This document shows positions 18,148 through 27,443 of a stretch of 64,000 nt of DNA, piece by piece; the first letter of the stretch is position 1; each line of letters starts with the position of its first letter. A program made the translations under genes and the position numbers. The notes beneath the pieces were generated by a model. The model was not told the DNA's origin, ran no database searches, and saw only the letters and a list, made by a program, of their open reading frames with translations. The DNA is from Filomicrobium insigne (GTDB lineage Bacteria; Pseudomonadota; Alphaproteobacteria; Rhizobiales; Hyphomicrobiaceae), in NCBI RefSeq assembly GCF_900104305.1, contig NZ_FNJC01000002.1, positions 1 to 64,000 on the forward strand, given 5' to 3'.

Positions 18148-19443
18148 TTAGGTCACCGCCCTGCGTCCGAGGCGCGGCCGATCGACAAGCACCTTATCAA
18201 TACGGCGACCATCCATGTCGACGATCTCAAATCGCCAGCCCAAAATATCTGCGCTTTCCCCGACCGTTGGCAGGTGTCGCATGCTGGCAAGAACAAAACC
18301 GGCAACGGTCTGATAATCTCGCTTTTCAGGAAGCCGGATGTCGAGGATCTCGGCCATTTCGTCGGCAGGCATCGCTCCCGATAAAAGCCATGAACCATCT
18401 TCCCGCGCGACAGATGCGGGTTCGCCTTCCTCCTCGCTACGGAAAACGCCCGCTATCGCCTCGAGTATGTCAGCAGGAGTCGCAAGCCCTTCGAAGTTTC
18501 CATACTCGTCGTGAATAAGGACCATCGGCACTTCGCCGTCTCGCAACGTGGCAAGTGCATCAAGTGCGCTGGTCGTCTCGGGAATGACAGGCGCTCTACG
18601 GAGCAGGGCTTTCAAATTCAACGGTTCTTGTTCGAGCATCGCCGCCAGAAGCTCTCGCGTCTGCACAACACCAATGGTCGCGTCGATAGATCCTTCACCC
18701 ACCGGAAGCCTGGAATGTTTCGTTGCTAAAACGTCGGCTTTGACCTCCTCGACATCGTCCGTGATATCGATCCAGTCCACATCGGTCCGAGGCGTCATGA
18801 TCCCGACGACATTTCGGTCGGCCAAACGAAGCACGCCGGAGATCATCTGCCGTTCGCCGGTTTCAAGAACGCCTGCACTTTCTGCTTCCGCGATCAATAG
18901 CTTGATCTCGTCTTCAGTCACCTGCCTTGCAGTATCCGTGTGTGCGCCAAACAAGCGAAACACAACCTGCGTAGAGGCGCCCAATACCCACACCACCGGC
19001 GCCGCAAAACGAGACAGCGCAGTCATGCTAGGCGCCACAATGCAAGCGATACCTTCGGGATTGCGCAAGGCAAGGTTCTTGGGAACGAGCTCACCGATGA
19101 CGATTGAAAGATAGGTGACGATGACAACCACAGCCCCAAAGCCGATCAATTCGGCAAGCCTGTGTGAGAAGCCCATCTCCAACAGATCGCGCGCGAGACT
19201 GCTCCCAAGCGTCGCGCCAGAGAAAACACCATTCAAAATGCCGATGAGCGTAATCCCGATCTGAACGGTCGAAAGAAATCGTCCAGGCTCTGAAGCGAGA
19301 GCTAACGCGCTTTTAGCCCCGCTGCGTCCCTGTTCCGCCAAAGACGCGAGGCGCGCCCGGCGGGCCGATACGACCGCCAACTCAGATAACGCAAACAAGC
19401 CATTAATCAGAATAAGCCCGACGACAACGATGATTTCAGTCAC
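18148..19443 (-). CDS. CNNM/CorC (hemolysin-like) membrane protein
   Basis: An integral membrane protein with an N-terminal CNNM domain of about four helices (residues 1-190), two CBS domains (about 205-335; MTPRTDVDWID, VLIHDEYGNFEGLATPADILEA) and a C-terminal CorC_HlyC domain (345-425). The family takes part in Mg2+/Co2+ efflux or homeostasis. I use the GTG start with AGGAA 8 bases upstream; a TTG two codons earlier is too close to that site. The CBS pair suggests nucleotide sensing (family knowledge). Confidence 0.93.
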   Translation of the reverse strand: MTEIIVVVGLILINGLFALSELAVVSARRARLASLAEQGRSGAKSALALASEPGRFLSTVQIGITLIGILNGVFSGATLGSSLARDLLEMGFSHRLAELIGFGAVVVIVTYLSIVIGELVPKNLALRNPEGIACIVAPSMTALSRFAAPVVWVLGASTQVVFRLFGAHTDTARQVTEDEIKLLIAEAESAGVLETGERQMISGVLRLADRNVVGIMTPRTDVDWIDITDDVEEVKADVLATKHSRLPVGEGSIDATIGVVQTRELLAAMLEQEPLNLKALLRRAPVIPETTSALDALATLRDGEVPMVLIHDEYGNFEGLATPADILEAIAGVFRSEEEGEPASVAREDGSWLLSGAMPADEMAEILDIRLPEKRDYQTVAGFVLASMRHLPTVGESADILGWRFEIVDMDGRRIDKVLVDRPRLGRRAVT

Positions 19444-19640
19444 AAGCAAATTCCTGAATTAGCCGCTGGCAAAACCGGACTTGCACCTATGGAAATACCG
19501 GCTTTCCAACAGCACATAGCACGACATCGCATATCTGCCCGCGCAATCCCTCTCCGCTAAAGAGGCGGACCACTGCGAACACGCGTTAGCAGACGCATTT
19601 GACACCATTCCTAAACCGCGTTACCGAACCAATAGGTTAC

Positions 19641-19656
19641 TTAACCAAAGAGTTAA
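19641..19656 (+). promoter_or_regulatory. candidate ArsR operator
   Basis: TTAACCAAAGAGTTAA is an imperfect palindrome (TTAAC-N6-GTTAA) ending two bases before the start codon of the ArsR-type gene. Repressors of this subfamily commonly bind TTAACC-type palindromes, so this is probably autoregulatory. Confidence 0.6.
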
Positions 19657-19657
19657 A

Positions 19658-20011
19658 ATGAGAATGGATACCGACGAACTTAGCGCAACTTTTGCCGCGC
19701 TCTCAGACCCCACCCGCCGCGCCATCCTCGCGCGCCTTGCAATGGGCGAAACCTCAGTAAGCGAACTCGCTGAACCTTTCGACATGAGCCTACCAGCCGT
19801 CTCGAAGCACCTAAAGGTTCTGGAGCGTGCCGGATTGATCGCTCGAAGCCGCAAAGCCCAATCTCGTCCCTGCCGGATTGAACCAAACGCACTCAAAGAA
19901 ATCGATGAATGGCTGAATCTCTATCGAGGTTTTTGGGAACAAAGCCTCGATTGCCTCGACACCTATTTAAAAGAGTTGCAAGCAGCAGAAAAACCGCGTG
20001 ACGAAGCATAG
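19658..20011 (+). CDS. ArsR-family winged-helix regulator
   Basis: A 117-residue repressor with the ArsR fold: LSDPTRRAILARLAMGETSVSELAEPFDMSLPAVSKHLKVLERAGLI. There is no Cys pair for metal sensing, so it belongs to the metal-independent subgroup usually paired with SRPBCC-domain genes, as here. The start codon overlaps the operator region and has no clear Shine-Dalgarno site; a second ATG two codons later is possible. Confidence 0.92.
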   Translation: MRMDTDELSATFAALSDPTRRAILARLAMGETSVSELAEPFDMSLPAVSKHLKVLERAGLIARSRKAQSRPCRIEPNALKEIDEWLNLYRGFWEQSLDCLDTYLKELQAAEKPRDEA

Positions 20012-20070
20012 GCCCACAGGAAAACGCATCGTTAGCTTCATATGTTGCAGCCACTTCACTGGAAACAAAG

Positions 20071-20601
20071 ATGTTGAAAAAAATCGCGATCGCCCTCGCA
20101 GCTGTCATCCTCGTGCCGATCGCGACGATCCTTCTCATCGCCATGAGCAAGCCAAACACATTTTACGTGGAGCGTTCGGCACGCATTCAGGCTACGCCGG
20201 AAAAGATCTTTCCCATGATCAATAATCTACAGCGCTTCACCACGTGGTCACCGTTCGAAATCAAAGACATGCAGCGGACGTTCAGCGGCCCCGAAAGTGG
20301 TGAAGGGGCCACTTATGATTGGGAAGGCGAAGAAGCTGGAAAAGGCCGTTTAGAAATCACTGAATCGTCTCCGCCAGACAAAGTCGTGATGAGCCTGAGC
20401 TTTGTCAGACCTTTCGAAACACGGAACGAAGTTGAATTCACATTGAAGCCTGAAGGCGACGCGACCCTCGTAACCTGGAGCATGCGCGGACCAATGGTTC
20501 TGGCCTCAAAGGTCGTTAGCGTGTTCATCGACATAAACGAGATGATTGGCAACGACTATGAAAGAGGTCTACAGAACCTGAAAAAGCTCTCTGAGACCTG
20601 A
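20071..20601 (+). CDS. SRPBCC (START/Bet v1-like) membrane-anchored protein
   Basis: A 176-residue protein with an N-terminal hydrophobic helix (residues 4-26) and an SRPBCC domain opening VERSARIQATPEKIFPMI. The fold binds hydrophobic ligands; the substrate is unknown. It is 59 bases downstream of the ArsR gene and likely regulated by it. The helix could be an uncleaved anchor placing the domain in the periplasm. Confidence 0.88.
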   Translation: MLKKIAIALAAVILVPIATILLIAMSKPNTFYVERSARIQATPEKIFPMINNLQRFTTWSPFEIKDMQRTFSGPESGEGATYDWEGEEAGKGRLEITESSPPDKVVMSLSFVRPFETRNEVEFTLKPEGDATLVTWSMRGPMVLASKVVSVFIDINEMIGNDYERGLQNLKKLSET

Positions 20602-20617
20602 CACCGGAGCATGGATC

Positions 20618-20941
20618 ATGGCGAAAGCGGAAGATGTGCACCGGATCGCACTAGCGCTGGAAGGAACCACCGCGTCCCCCCATTTTGACCGCACGGCATT
20701 CAAGGTTTTCCGAAACTACGCAACGCTTGCCGCCGATGGGCTCACGATAAATCTCAAATTTACACCCGACGAACAGGAGCTCACCTGCTTGGTTCATCAC
20801 GAAGCGTTTAGCCCAGTCCCCAACGCGTGGGGACAACAAGGCTGGACCACAGCAAACCTGGCGAGACTTTCCGAGGCAGAACTAAGCGAAGCGTTGCAAA
20901 AAGCCTGGCGGCACGCCGTGACCAAAAAACCGCGTCGATAA
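20618..20941 (+). CDS. MmcQ/YjbR-family protein
   Basis: A 107-residue YjbR-like domain protein (CyaY-like fold). Typical features are the N-terminal ALALEGTTASPHFDRTAFKV and the C-terminal LSEAELSEALQKAWRHA. It is often found next to SRPBCC/ArsR genes, as here, 16 bases after the SRPBCC stop. The biochemical role is unknown, though DNA binding has been proposed for some members. Confidence 0.88.
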   Translation: MAKAEDVHRIALALEGTTASPHFDRTAFKVFRNYATLAADGLTINLKFTPDEQELTCLVHHEAFSPVPNAWGQQGWTTANLARLSEAELSEALQKAWRHAVTKKPRR

Positions 20942-20955
20942 TGGCCTGCCCCAGC

Positions 20956-20971
20956 CCCAGCGGAGGCCTCC
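20956..20971. repeat. 16-bp perfect palindrome
   Basis: AGCGGAGGCCTCCGCT is its own complement. A further TGCCACG/CGTGGCA inverted repeat lies near 21025-21050. They follow the operon end without a T-run. Confidence 0.5.
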
Positions 20972-21187
20972 GCTGCTCAAAGGACGCCATTACGGTCTTT
21001 GGTTCAAAAACGGTGCAACCTTGCCACGATGCCATCATACCGTGGCAGAGCTCTCAACAGACCGCTTTTGATACTTAGGCCGTTGGAGTAATAAATCGGA
21101 CGTCCATGACTTGCCGTCTCAAGCGGCCAGAGCTGCTCCACGGGAACCGGAAGCAGTCCTCACCGTGGGCACGCTGGGGGGATATAT

Positions 21188-23500
21188 ATGTACGCGTCGG
21201 ACCAGTCTAAAACGGCGAGCCAAATATGTCTGGGACGCGTCGGAAGTCTACTGCCCCTAGCCCTCTTCATACTGATCGTTATTGCGCTCTTCGTCCTTTT
21301 AGCGTCCGGCACCGCCAGGGCACAGGACGAAGCTCAGGCCGCGGCAGGCCCACCTTACAATATCGCCCTCTTTACCAGCACCCGAACTGAAGAGTGCTAT
21401 AGCCGTGGCTACGTCGAAGCCATTCGCAAACTCACAGGCGAGGAACAGGTCAGGATCAACGCCTACGGCGGCATTCGCGGCCGGCCCGTCTCACTCCATT
21501 TCTTCGATGACTTCCTCGAAGAGACGAAAACCATCAGCAATATGCGCTCCGCCCTCGCACTGCCAAACCTCTTGGCGGTAATCGGTCTTTCCAGCTCGAC
21601 GCGGGGTAAAGCTTTGTTCGAAGCTATGTCTCCGGAACTTCGCGCAAGTAATGTGCCGTTTCTAACCGACGTATCAGTGAACGGCATCTTCAAAGACCTG
21701 CCTAATGTGTTCTCCACTCGCCCGTCACAGGAGGAAGAACGCGCCCCCATCGTTACACACTTCCTCGCGCAAATGGGCTTTCAGCGTGTGGCCTTCGTCG
21801 TGAGAGATGACGCCGTCTATAACAAGGCCTTGGTTGATGCCGTCTCCTCCGCACTCGGTCCGGATCGAATTACGGCAGACCACCGCGTACTCCTGAAAGG
21901 CGACACACTCGATCCCAGCGATCTGGAGGCGATCGCAGAGGATCTCAAAGTCAAACAACCAGACTTGATCCTGGTCGCCGTCGGATCCGCGCAGACGGAA
22001 CCGCTGATCAATAAAATCCGCGACGCGGGTGTCACGCCCGCGATTTTCATGATCGGCAGCTTGGACCGGCTGTCCAGCGCAACGCGCGATACCTACCCCA
22101 ACGCGATGTATGAGCTTGCATCTGACGACCTTCCCGAGGTCTACAACGAGCGCATGCGCCGCGTCGCAACCCAAGCCGCTCCAGGTGCCTGGATTTTTGA
22201 AGGTCAGAAAAATCCCACCGCGCCGGGATGGGCTGACGGGTCCTGCAAAGAAGAGGCCGAAAGAAGTTTCCGAGATCCCTTCGAACATGCAAACCTCCGC
22301 GCCATAAACAGCGGAAGCAAGTTCGCCGACATGGTCGCGCTCGTTTCTTCGGCCGCGCGCGCGGCCGGGCCAGACGCAGACCTCCCCACCCGACATTTAT
22401 CGATCGTCCGCGCATTAACGACGACGTACGCAACCGGTCGCGGCGCATATCGCGGACGCTTCCAAAATTGGTCTTTCGACCCGCAAACGCGCGTGGCTTC
22501 ACGTCCGCCACTCATCCTGATTTTGCCGCAAGGCCTCGGGCGCAAACAGTTGGCCCCGGTTCAGTTCGTGCGCGTCAGAAACGGTGAATTTCGCCGGATT
22601 GAAACGTTCTACGTCGATGTAGACATGATCCGCGCACACCGCGTCGACGAAAACGAGAGGTCATTCTTCGCCGAATTCTACCTGTCGATGCACGCAACCG
22701 ACACCGCATCCATAGACAAAATTGACTTCACGAATGCGTATCTCGACCCGCGTACGAACGGCCGCCAGATCACCATCGAGGAACTGCATGGCGGCGGAAG
22801 CAGCGATGCGTTCCCCGCAACGATGAAAGTCTACAAAGTCAACGGGCGTTTCCTGTTCCAGCCAGACCTCGAAACCTATCCGTTTGATACCCAGCGCTTT
22901 GCGATCGAAATCCAGCCCAAAAGCGATGATGCACAATTCATCGTCCAACCGCCGCCCCTGGATCTACGCGATCACACCGTCGCATCGGATGATTGGAACG
23001 TCGAAGACCAATATGTCGGAATTGACGAAGACTACGTTCCGATCGTGAACGCATACACGCACGAGCCCAGCGCCGTACCGTTCTACAAAGCCAGCTACGT
23101 TTGGATGATGAAGCGCGAGGTGACCGATTATTTCCTGAGGGTTGTCGTACCCTTGGCGTTTATTCTTATAGTCGCTTACGTCTCCATCTTCATTCCACAA
23201 TCACACTTCGAAGCAATCATTACGATCCAGGTGACAGCTCTACTTTCCGCCGTCGCGCTGTATCTGTCGCTTCCGCAATTGGATTCAGACACAGCCACGC
23301 TTTCGGATCGCATATTCCTTTTCGATTACATGCTCGTCAGCCTGATGATCGTGATTTCAATCATGAGAATAAACAACCGGGTCGCAAGCAGGCGTTGGCT
23401 TTCACGAAGTCTCGAATTCATTCACATCGGCGCAATACCCGCACTGGTAGTAGGCATCGCATACTATGTGCACACCATGACATCGGTCCCACCCGCCTAG
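21188..23500 (+). CDS. periplasmic-binding-protein / pentameric ligand-gated ion channel fusion
   Basis: A 770-residue membrane protein. Residues 20-40 are a membrane signal segment. Residues 55-455 form a type I periplasmic-binding domain of the Leu/Ile/Val-binding class (YNIALFTS, GYVEAI, RGRPVSLHFFDD, VAFVVRDD). Residues 470-640 look like the beta-sandwich ligand domain of a Cys-loop-like channel, with the hallmark YPFDTQ at 564-569 and no paired Cys. Four helices follow: M1 649-669 with Pro655, M2 673-695, M3 705-727 and M4 743-763. FEAIITIQVTAL aligns with the pore helix of the channel GLIC, with E675 at the cytoplasmic Glu that favours cations (inference). The start has GGGGGG before the ATG. 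Confidence 0.88.
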   Translation: MYASDQSKTASQICLGRVGSLLPLALFILIVIALFVLLASGTARAQDEAQAAAGPPYNIALFTSTRTEECYSRGYVEAIRKLTGEEQVRINAYGGIRGRPVSLHFFDDFLEETKTISNMRSALALPNLLAVIGLSSSTRGKALFEAMSPELRASNVPFLTDVSVNGIFKDLPNVFSTRPSQEEERAPIVTHFLAQMGFQRVAFVVRDDAVYNKALVDAVSSALGPDRITADHRVLLKGDTLDPSDLEAIAEDLKVKQPDLILVAVGSAQTEPLINKIRDAGVTPAIFMIGSLDRLSSATRDTYPNAMYELASDDLPEVYNERMRRVATQAAPGAWIFEGQKNPTAPGWADGSCKEEAERSFRDPFEHANLRAINSGSKFADMVALVSSAARAAGPDADLPTRHLSIVRALTTTYATGRGAYRGRFQNWSFDPQTRVASRPPLILILPQGLGRKQLAPVQFVRVRNGEFRRIETFYVDVDMIRAHRVDENERSFFAEFYLSMHATDTASIDKIDFTNAYLDPRTNGRQITIEELHGGGSSDAFPATMKVYKVNGRFLFQPDLETYPFDTQRFAIEIQPKSDDAQFIVQPPPLDLRDHTVASDDWNVEDQYVGIDEDYVPIVNAYTHEPSAVPFYKASYVWMMKREVTDYFLRVVVPLAFILIVAYVSIFIPQSHFEAIITIQVTALLSAVALYLSLPQLDSDTATLSDRIFLFDYMLVSLMIVISIMRINNRVASRRWLSRSLEFIHIGAIPALVVGIAYYVHTMTSVPPA

Positions 23501-23736
23501 CCTTACGAAGGTTGACGGATAAGCCTAAGAAAAAGTTCGTCGTCACAATCACCCATAAAATGGCGCAAATAGCATAGAGTTTTGCATGCCACCATTCATA
23601 GTGGCATAGACGGCACCTTCCGTCGTCGAAGGGAATTTTTCCCAATTCGCAACTACAGCATTAAGGCTCGCTTAACAATCGCGTCAATATATTACAACCT
23701 ACGCGTGATTGAGCTTTCAGCGAACGGATCGTCCAA

Positions 23737-25209
23737 ATGTCATTCTCAAAGTCCGGCGAGTTGCTCGCAAAACTTCAAGCTTTGGACAAATCTCAAGCGG
23801 TCATTGAGTTCGACTTGAACGGAACAATCCTGACGGCCAACGAAAATTTTCTTCACACCGTCGGATATACGCTCCAAGAAATTCAAGGAAAACACCACAG
23901 TATTTTTGTTTCCGATAAAGACCGAACGGGTGCCGAGTATAGAAATTTCTGGCAGGGCCTAAATCGCGGCAAATTCCAATCTGGAGAATTCAAACGCATC
24001 GGCAAAAGCGGAAAAGAAATCTGGATCCAGGCCACCTACAATCCGCTCCTCGACTCCAGCAAAAGACCCTACAAAATTGTGAAGTTCTGCTCCGACGTAA
24101 CGGAACGCAAACTTAAGGCAGCCGACCAGGACGGCCAGATCGCCGCGATAAACAAATCCAACGCCGTCATCCATTTCAATCTGGACGGTACAATCATCAC
24201 AGCCAACCCCAACTTCCTTGCAACGACCGGCTACGCCCTCGACGAAATCACAGGGCAGCATCACCGGATGTTCGTAACGGATGCCGATCGCAACAGCCCG
24301 GCTTACCGGCAATTCTGGGAAACGCTGAACCGCGGCGAGTTCCAAGGCGGCGAATACAAGCGCATCGGTAAAAACGGCAAAGAGATCTGGCTGCAGGCCA
24401 CGTACAATCCAATTTTCGACCCCTCGGGCAAGCCCTACAAGGTCGTAAAATTTTGCACGGACATCTCCAAACAGGTCGCCCTCAAAGCAGCGATCAAGCA
24501 AACAATCGATGTCGACCTCGGAACGGTTACGAACGCAATTCAAGCCACCAACGTTGAGGTGGAGAGTGCGGCCACCTCGTCAAACCAAACCTCAGCCAAC
24601 GTGCAGGCTGTCGCGTCCGCCGCCGAGGAACTCGTGTGCTCGGTTATGGAAATCGGCCGCCGCGTGGATGACGCTGCCAAGATCACACAAAAAGCGGTCG
24701 AGCTTGGAAGCCGCACCAATCAGATTGTCGGGGGACTCGCGGGGTCAGCTGATCGCATCGGGCAGGTTGTTAGCCTCATCAACTCCATCGCGGGGCAAAC
24801 GAACCTGCTTGCATTGAATGCCACAATCGAGGCGGCCCGTGCCGGGGAAGCAGGTAAGGGCTTTGCCGTAGTCGCAAGCGAAGTCAAAGCGCTGGCCAAC
24901 CAAACAGCAAAAGCGACCGCCGAAATTGAAAACCAAATTGATACCGTACAGTCCGGCACCGCCGAGGCCGTAAAGGCGATCAAAGACATCACCGACGTGA
25001 TTAATTCAATCAGCGACATCTCCTCGGACATCGCAGCAGCGATCGAACAGCAAGGCGCTGTGACTCAAGAGATCTCGTCCAACATGACAACAGCGGCCGC
25101 CGGGGTTCAGATCATTACCGACAACATGGGAAAAATCCTGGAAGTCACGCGAGAAGCTAATCAGTCTGCACACAAGGTTTTGGACGCGTCGAAAGCGCTT
25201 GTTGCCTGA
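23737..25209 (+). CDS. soluble PAS-PAS methyl-accepting chemotaxis protein
   Basis: The 490-residue protein has no membrane helix. Two closely similar PAS domains (about 15-118 and 138-240; repeated motif [19 protein letters not shown]) lead into an MCP signalling domain whose tip contains [20 protein letters not shown]. The layout is that of BdlA-type cytoplasmic receptors, which sense redox or small ligands and signal to CheA or control biofilm dispersal. There is no CheR-binding pentapeptide at the C-terminus (ends KALVA). It lies 236 bases after the channel gene on the same strand. No che genes are in the window. Confidence 0.93.
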   Translation: MSFSKSGELLAKLQALDKSQAVIEFDLNGTILTANENFLHTVGYTLQEIQGKHHSIFVSDKDRTGAEYRNFWQGLNRGKFQSGEFKRIGKSGKEIWIQATYNPLLDSSKRPYKIVKFCSDVTERKLKAADQDGQIAAINKSNAVIHFNLDGTIITANPNFLATTGYALDEITGQHHRMFVTDADRNSPAYRQFWETLNRGEFQGGEYKRIGKNGKEIWLQATYNPIFDPSGKPYKVVKFCTDISKQVALKAAIKQTIDVDLGTVTNAIQATNVEVESAATSSNQTSANVQAVASAAEELVCSVMEIGRRVDDAAKITQKAVELGSRTNQIVGGLAGSADRIGQVVSLINSIAGQTNLLALNATIEAARAGEAGKGFAVVASEVKALANQTAKATAEIENQIDTVQSGTAEAVKAIKDITDVINSISDISSDIAAAIEQQGAVTQEISSNMTTAAAGVQIITDNMGKILEVTREANQSAHKVLDASKALVA

Positions 25210-25266
25210 CCCTCCCGGGGCGTTCCCAAAAACGCCTCCAACGATAATCCCCCCCACCCACCTTAT

Positions 25267-25298
25267 GGCAGGACGGCTAGGGCCGCCCTGCCTTTTTT
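25267..25298 (+). terminator. strong intrinsic terminator
   Basis: GGCAGGACGGC and GCCGCCCTGCC pair with a single mismatch and are followed by six T. It ends the chemoreceptor transcript. Confidence 0.88.
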
Positions 25299-25583
25299 GG
25301 TGCGGGCGAGCATCAGCTGAATGAAATTTAAGCTCGGTACCTATCTTAGAGCGTTAACTCCTATTTAAAACCAGCCTCCTGGATGTCTCAACCTAAGCAT
25401 GCTGACGAACCGCTCCATCTAATCTCAAGTCTCTCCCTCATAGGTGACAACAAGATCACCCATCAGATCGTGACAGCGCGAACGATGCGGCCTAATAAAA
25501 TTTGTGGGCCGTCCACGCGGTTCAGCAATCTGACCCAAGTGCCAACCTGAATGATGTTTCCGACTTCGCAATGAGGACGACGC
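25299..25583. other. intergenic region upstream of nhaA
   Basis: No gene is seen in these 285 bases. They should contain the promoter of the NhaA-fusion operon. Confidence 0.4.
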
Positions 25584-27443
25584 ATGGCCACAGGAACGCG
25601 CAATCGGCTAAACCGCTCTGTCGATGCCCGTTACGACCATGTATTGGGACCTCCGGGAGCACCAATTACCCTCGTCGAGTATGGCAGCTACGCCTGCCCG
25701 CACTGCCGCGCAGCGAACGATCGCATCGCAAATGTGCGCGATGATCTCGGAGACCGTCTCCGCTACGTTTTCCGACACAAGCCAATTCCAGACAACGATC
25801 TAGCCCGTCGCGCAGCGGAATTAGTTGAGCGCACAACCGACCCAATCCGCTTCTGGGACGCGCACATGGAATTGATGTCGCGCTCCAAAACGCTGACAGA
25901 AGAAGACCTGGTCGTCGTCGCCGAGAAACTGGATCTCGAACATCAGACACCCGAAGACAGTGAACGCTCCGAACTCCGCGCGAAAAAGCGCGTCGATGCC
26001 GACATTAATAGCGCCCAGGCAAGCGGCGTTCTCTTTACACCAACATTTTTCATAAATGGTCGTCGCTACGATGGCGCCTGGGACGAAAGCTCGTTCTCCG
26101 ATGCCATGTTTGGCCGGCTCGGGCACAAGGTCGCGGCCGCAGCCGTTGATTTCGTGAGCTGGGGCCCCTCAGCTGGCCTGCTACTCCTACTCGCGACCGT
26201 GTTAGCGGTGTTTCTGACCAACTCCGAAATGGGGCCGGAATTCCTCAGCCTCTGGCAACAAAAACTCACGCTGAGTTTAGGCGGCGCAAGCTTTGGAATG
26301 TCGCTGCTTCACTGGATCAACGACGGCCTTTTGACCATCTTCTTCCTGGTTGTCGGCCTGGAAATAAAACGGGAATTCACCGTCGGACACCTCGCAGGAC
26401 GCAAGTCTGCAGCCCTGCCCATAGCCGCCGCACTCGGCGGAATGATTATGCCGGCTCTAATTTATGCGCTCTTTGTCCCGTCCGGCCCGTGGGTACACGG
26501 ATGGGGCGTACCCATCGCGACGGACACCGCGTTCGCCGTCGCGCTCATATTCATGATGGGGCAGCGCGTACCGATTGAACTGCGCATTTTTCTGACCGCC
26601 GCCGCCATCGTCGACGATATCGCCGCGATCGTTGTCGTCGCCGTGTTCTATTCTGGCGAACTGTCCTTCGAATATATGGCCGCCGCGAGCGTGCTGACGG
26701 GCGGTCTGGCGTTGTTAAGCTGGGCCCGTATCTACCGCGTGTTCCCCTATATGATCATCGGACTTGGCCTCTGGATCTGCGTCCTCGCAAGTGGACTACA
26801 TCCAACACTGGCTGGAGTCGTACTCGCGCTGTTCATTCCGACGCGCCCACCACCTAATCTCAAGGCCCTGATGGCTCAGGCAGATTCGATCATGGCAAAC
26901 GAGGCGCAACGCAATAAAGAAGCCCTGCGCCACGGCCCTTCGACAATGGCTATGCGTACATTGGAAGCCATTCACGACCGTTTGGAATCTCCGGCGGACC
27001 GTCTCTTGCGGCACGCTGGCATGCGATCCAGCTATCTGGTGCTTCCAATTTTCGCGCTAGCTAACGCAGGAGTTCCCCTGTCGATGAACGTGATCACAGG
27101 CCATGAAACGCTGATGCTGGCGATAATATCGGGCCTTGTGATCGGTAAACCCGTCGGCATGCTATCGGCCGCAGCTCTTGCCGTATGTGCCGGACTTGCA
27201 GTGAAGCCCGCAGCCTATTCCTGGCGCCAGCTTGCGGGTGCCGGTGCCCTCGCAGGCATTGGTTTCACCATGTCGCTATTCATCGCCGGCCAGGCATTTC
27301 CCGTTCAAGCCGATTTCGCAGCAGCAAAGATTGCGGTGTTCGCAGCATCTATTCTAGCCGCAACGATTGGTGTGGCACTACTCATAACGGCACCAAAACC
27401 AGACATCGAAGAAGTGGATGTCAGTACTGCGGTGAAGTCGTGA
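25584..27443 (+). CDS. nhaA: DsbA-like thioredoxin domain fused to Na+/H+ antiporter NhaA
   Basis: A 619-residue fusion. Residues 15-185 are a DsbA-type domain with active site C38-P-H-C41, FWDAHMELMS and the cis-Pro loop FTPTFFINGRRY. Residues 195-610 are NhaA, about 12 helices, with the catalytic Asp pair in AAIVDDIAAIVVV and ATDTAFAVAL. NhaA exports Na+ in exchange for protons. No signal peptide precedes the thioredoxin part, so the domain probably faces the cytoplasm. Such fusions are known in actinobacteria and alphaproteobacteria. GAGGACGACGC precedes the ATG. The stop overlaps the next gene. Confidence 0.95.
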   Translation: MATGTRNRLNRSVDARYDHVLGPPGAPITLVEYGSYACPHCRAANDRIANVRDDLGDRLRYVFRHKPIPDNDLARRAAELVERTTDPIRFWDAHMELMSRSKTLTEEDLVVVAEKLDLEHQTPEDSERSELRAKKRVDADINSAQASGVLFTPTFFINGRRYDGAWDESSFSDAMFGRLGHKVAAAAVDFVSWGPSAGLLLLLATVLAVFLTNSEMGPEFLSLWQQKLTLSLGGASFGMSLLHWINDGLLTIFFLVVGLEIKREFTVGHLAGRKSAALPIAAALGGMIMPALIYALFVPSGPWVHGWGVPIATDTAFAVALIFMMGQRVPIELRIFLTAAAIVDDIAAIVVVAVFYSGELSFEYMAAASVLTGGLALLSWARIYRVFPYMIIGLGLWICVLASGLHPTLAGVVLALFIPTRPPPNLKALMAQADSIMANEAQRNKEALRHGPSTMAMRTLEAIHDRLESPADRLLRHAGMRSSYLVLPIFALANAGVPLSMNVITGHETLMLAIISGLVIGKPVGMLSAAALAVCAGLAVKPAAYSWRQLAGAGALAGIGFTMSLFIAGQAFPVQADFAAAKIAVFAASILAATIGVALLITAPKPDIEEVDVSTAVKS

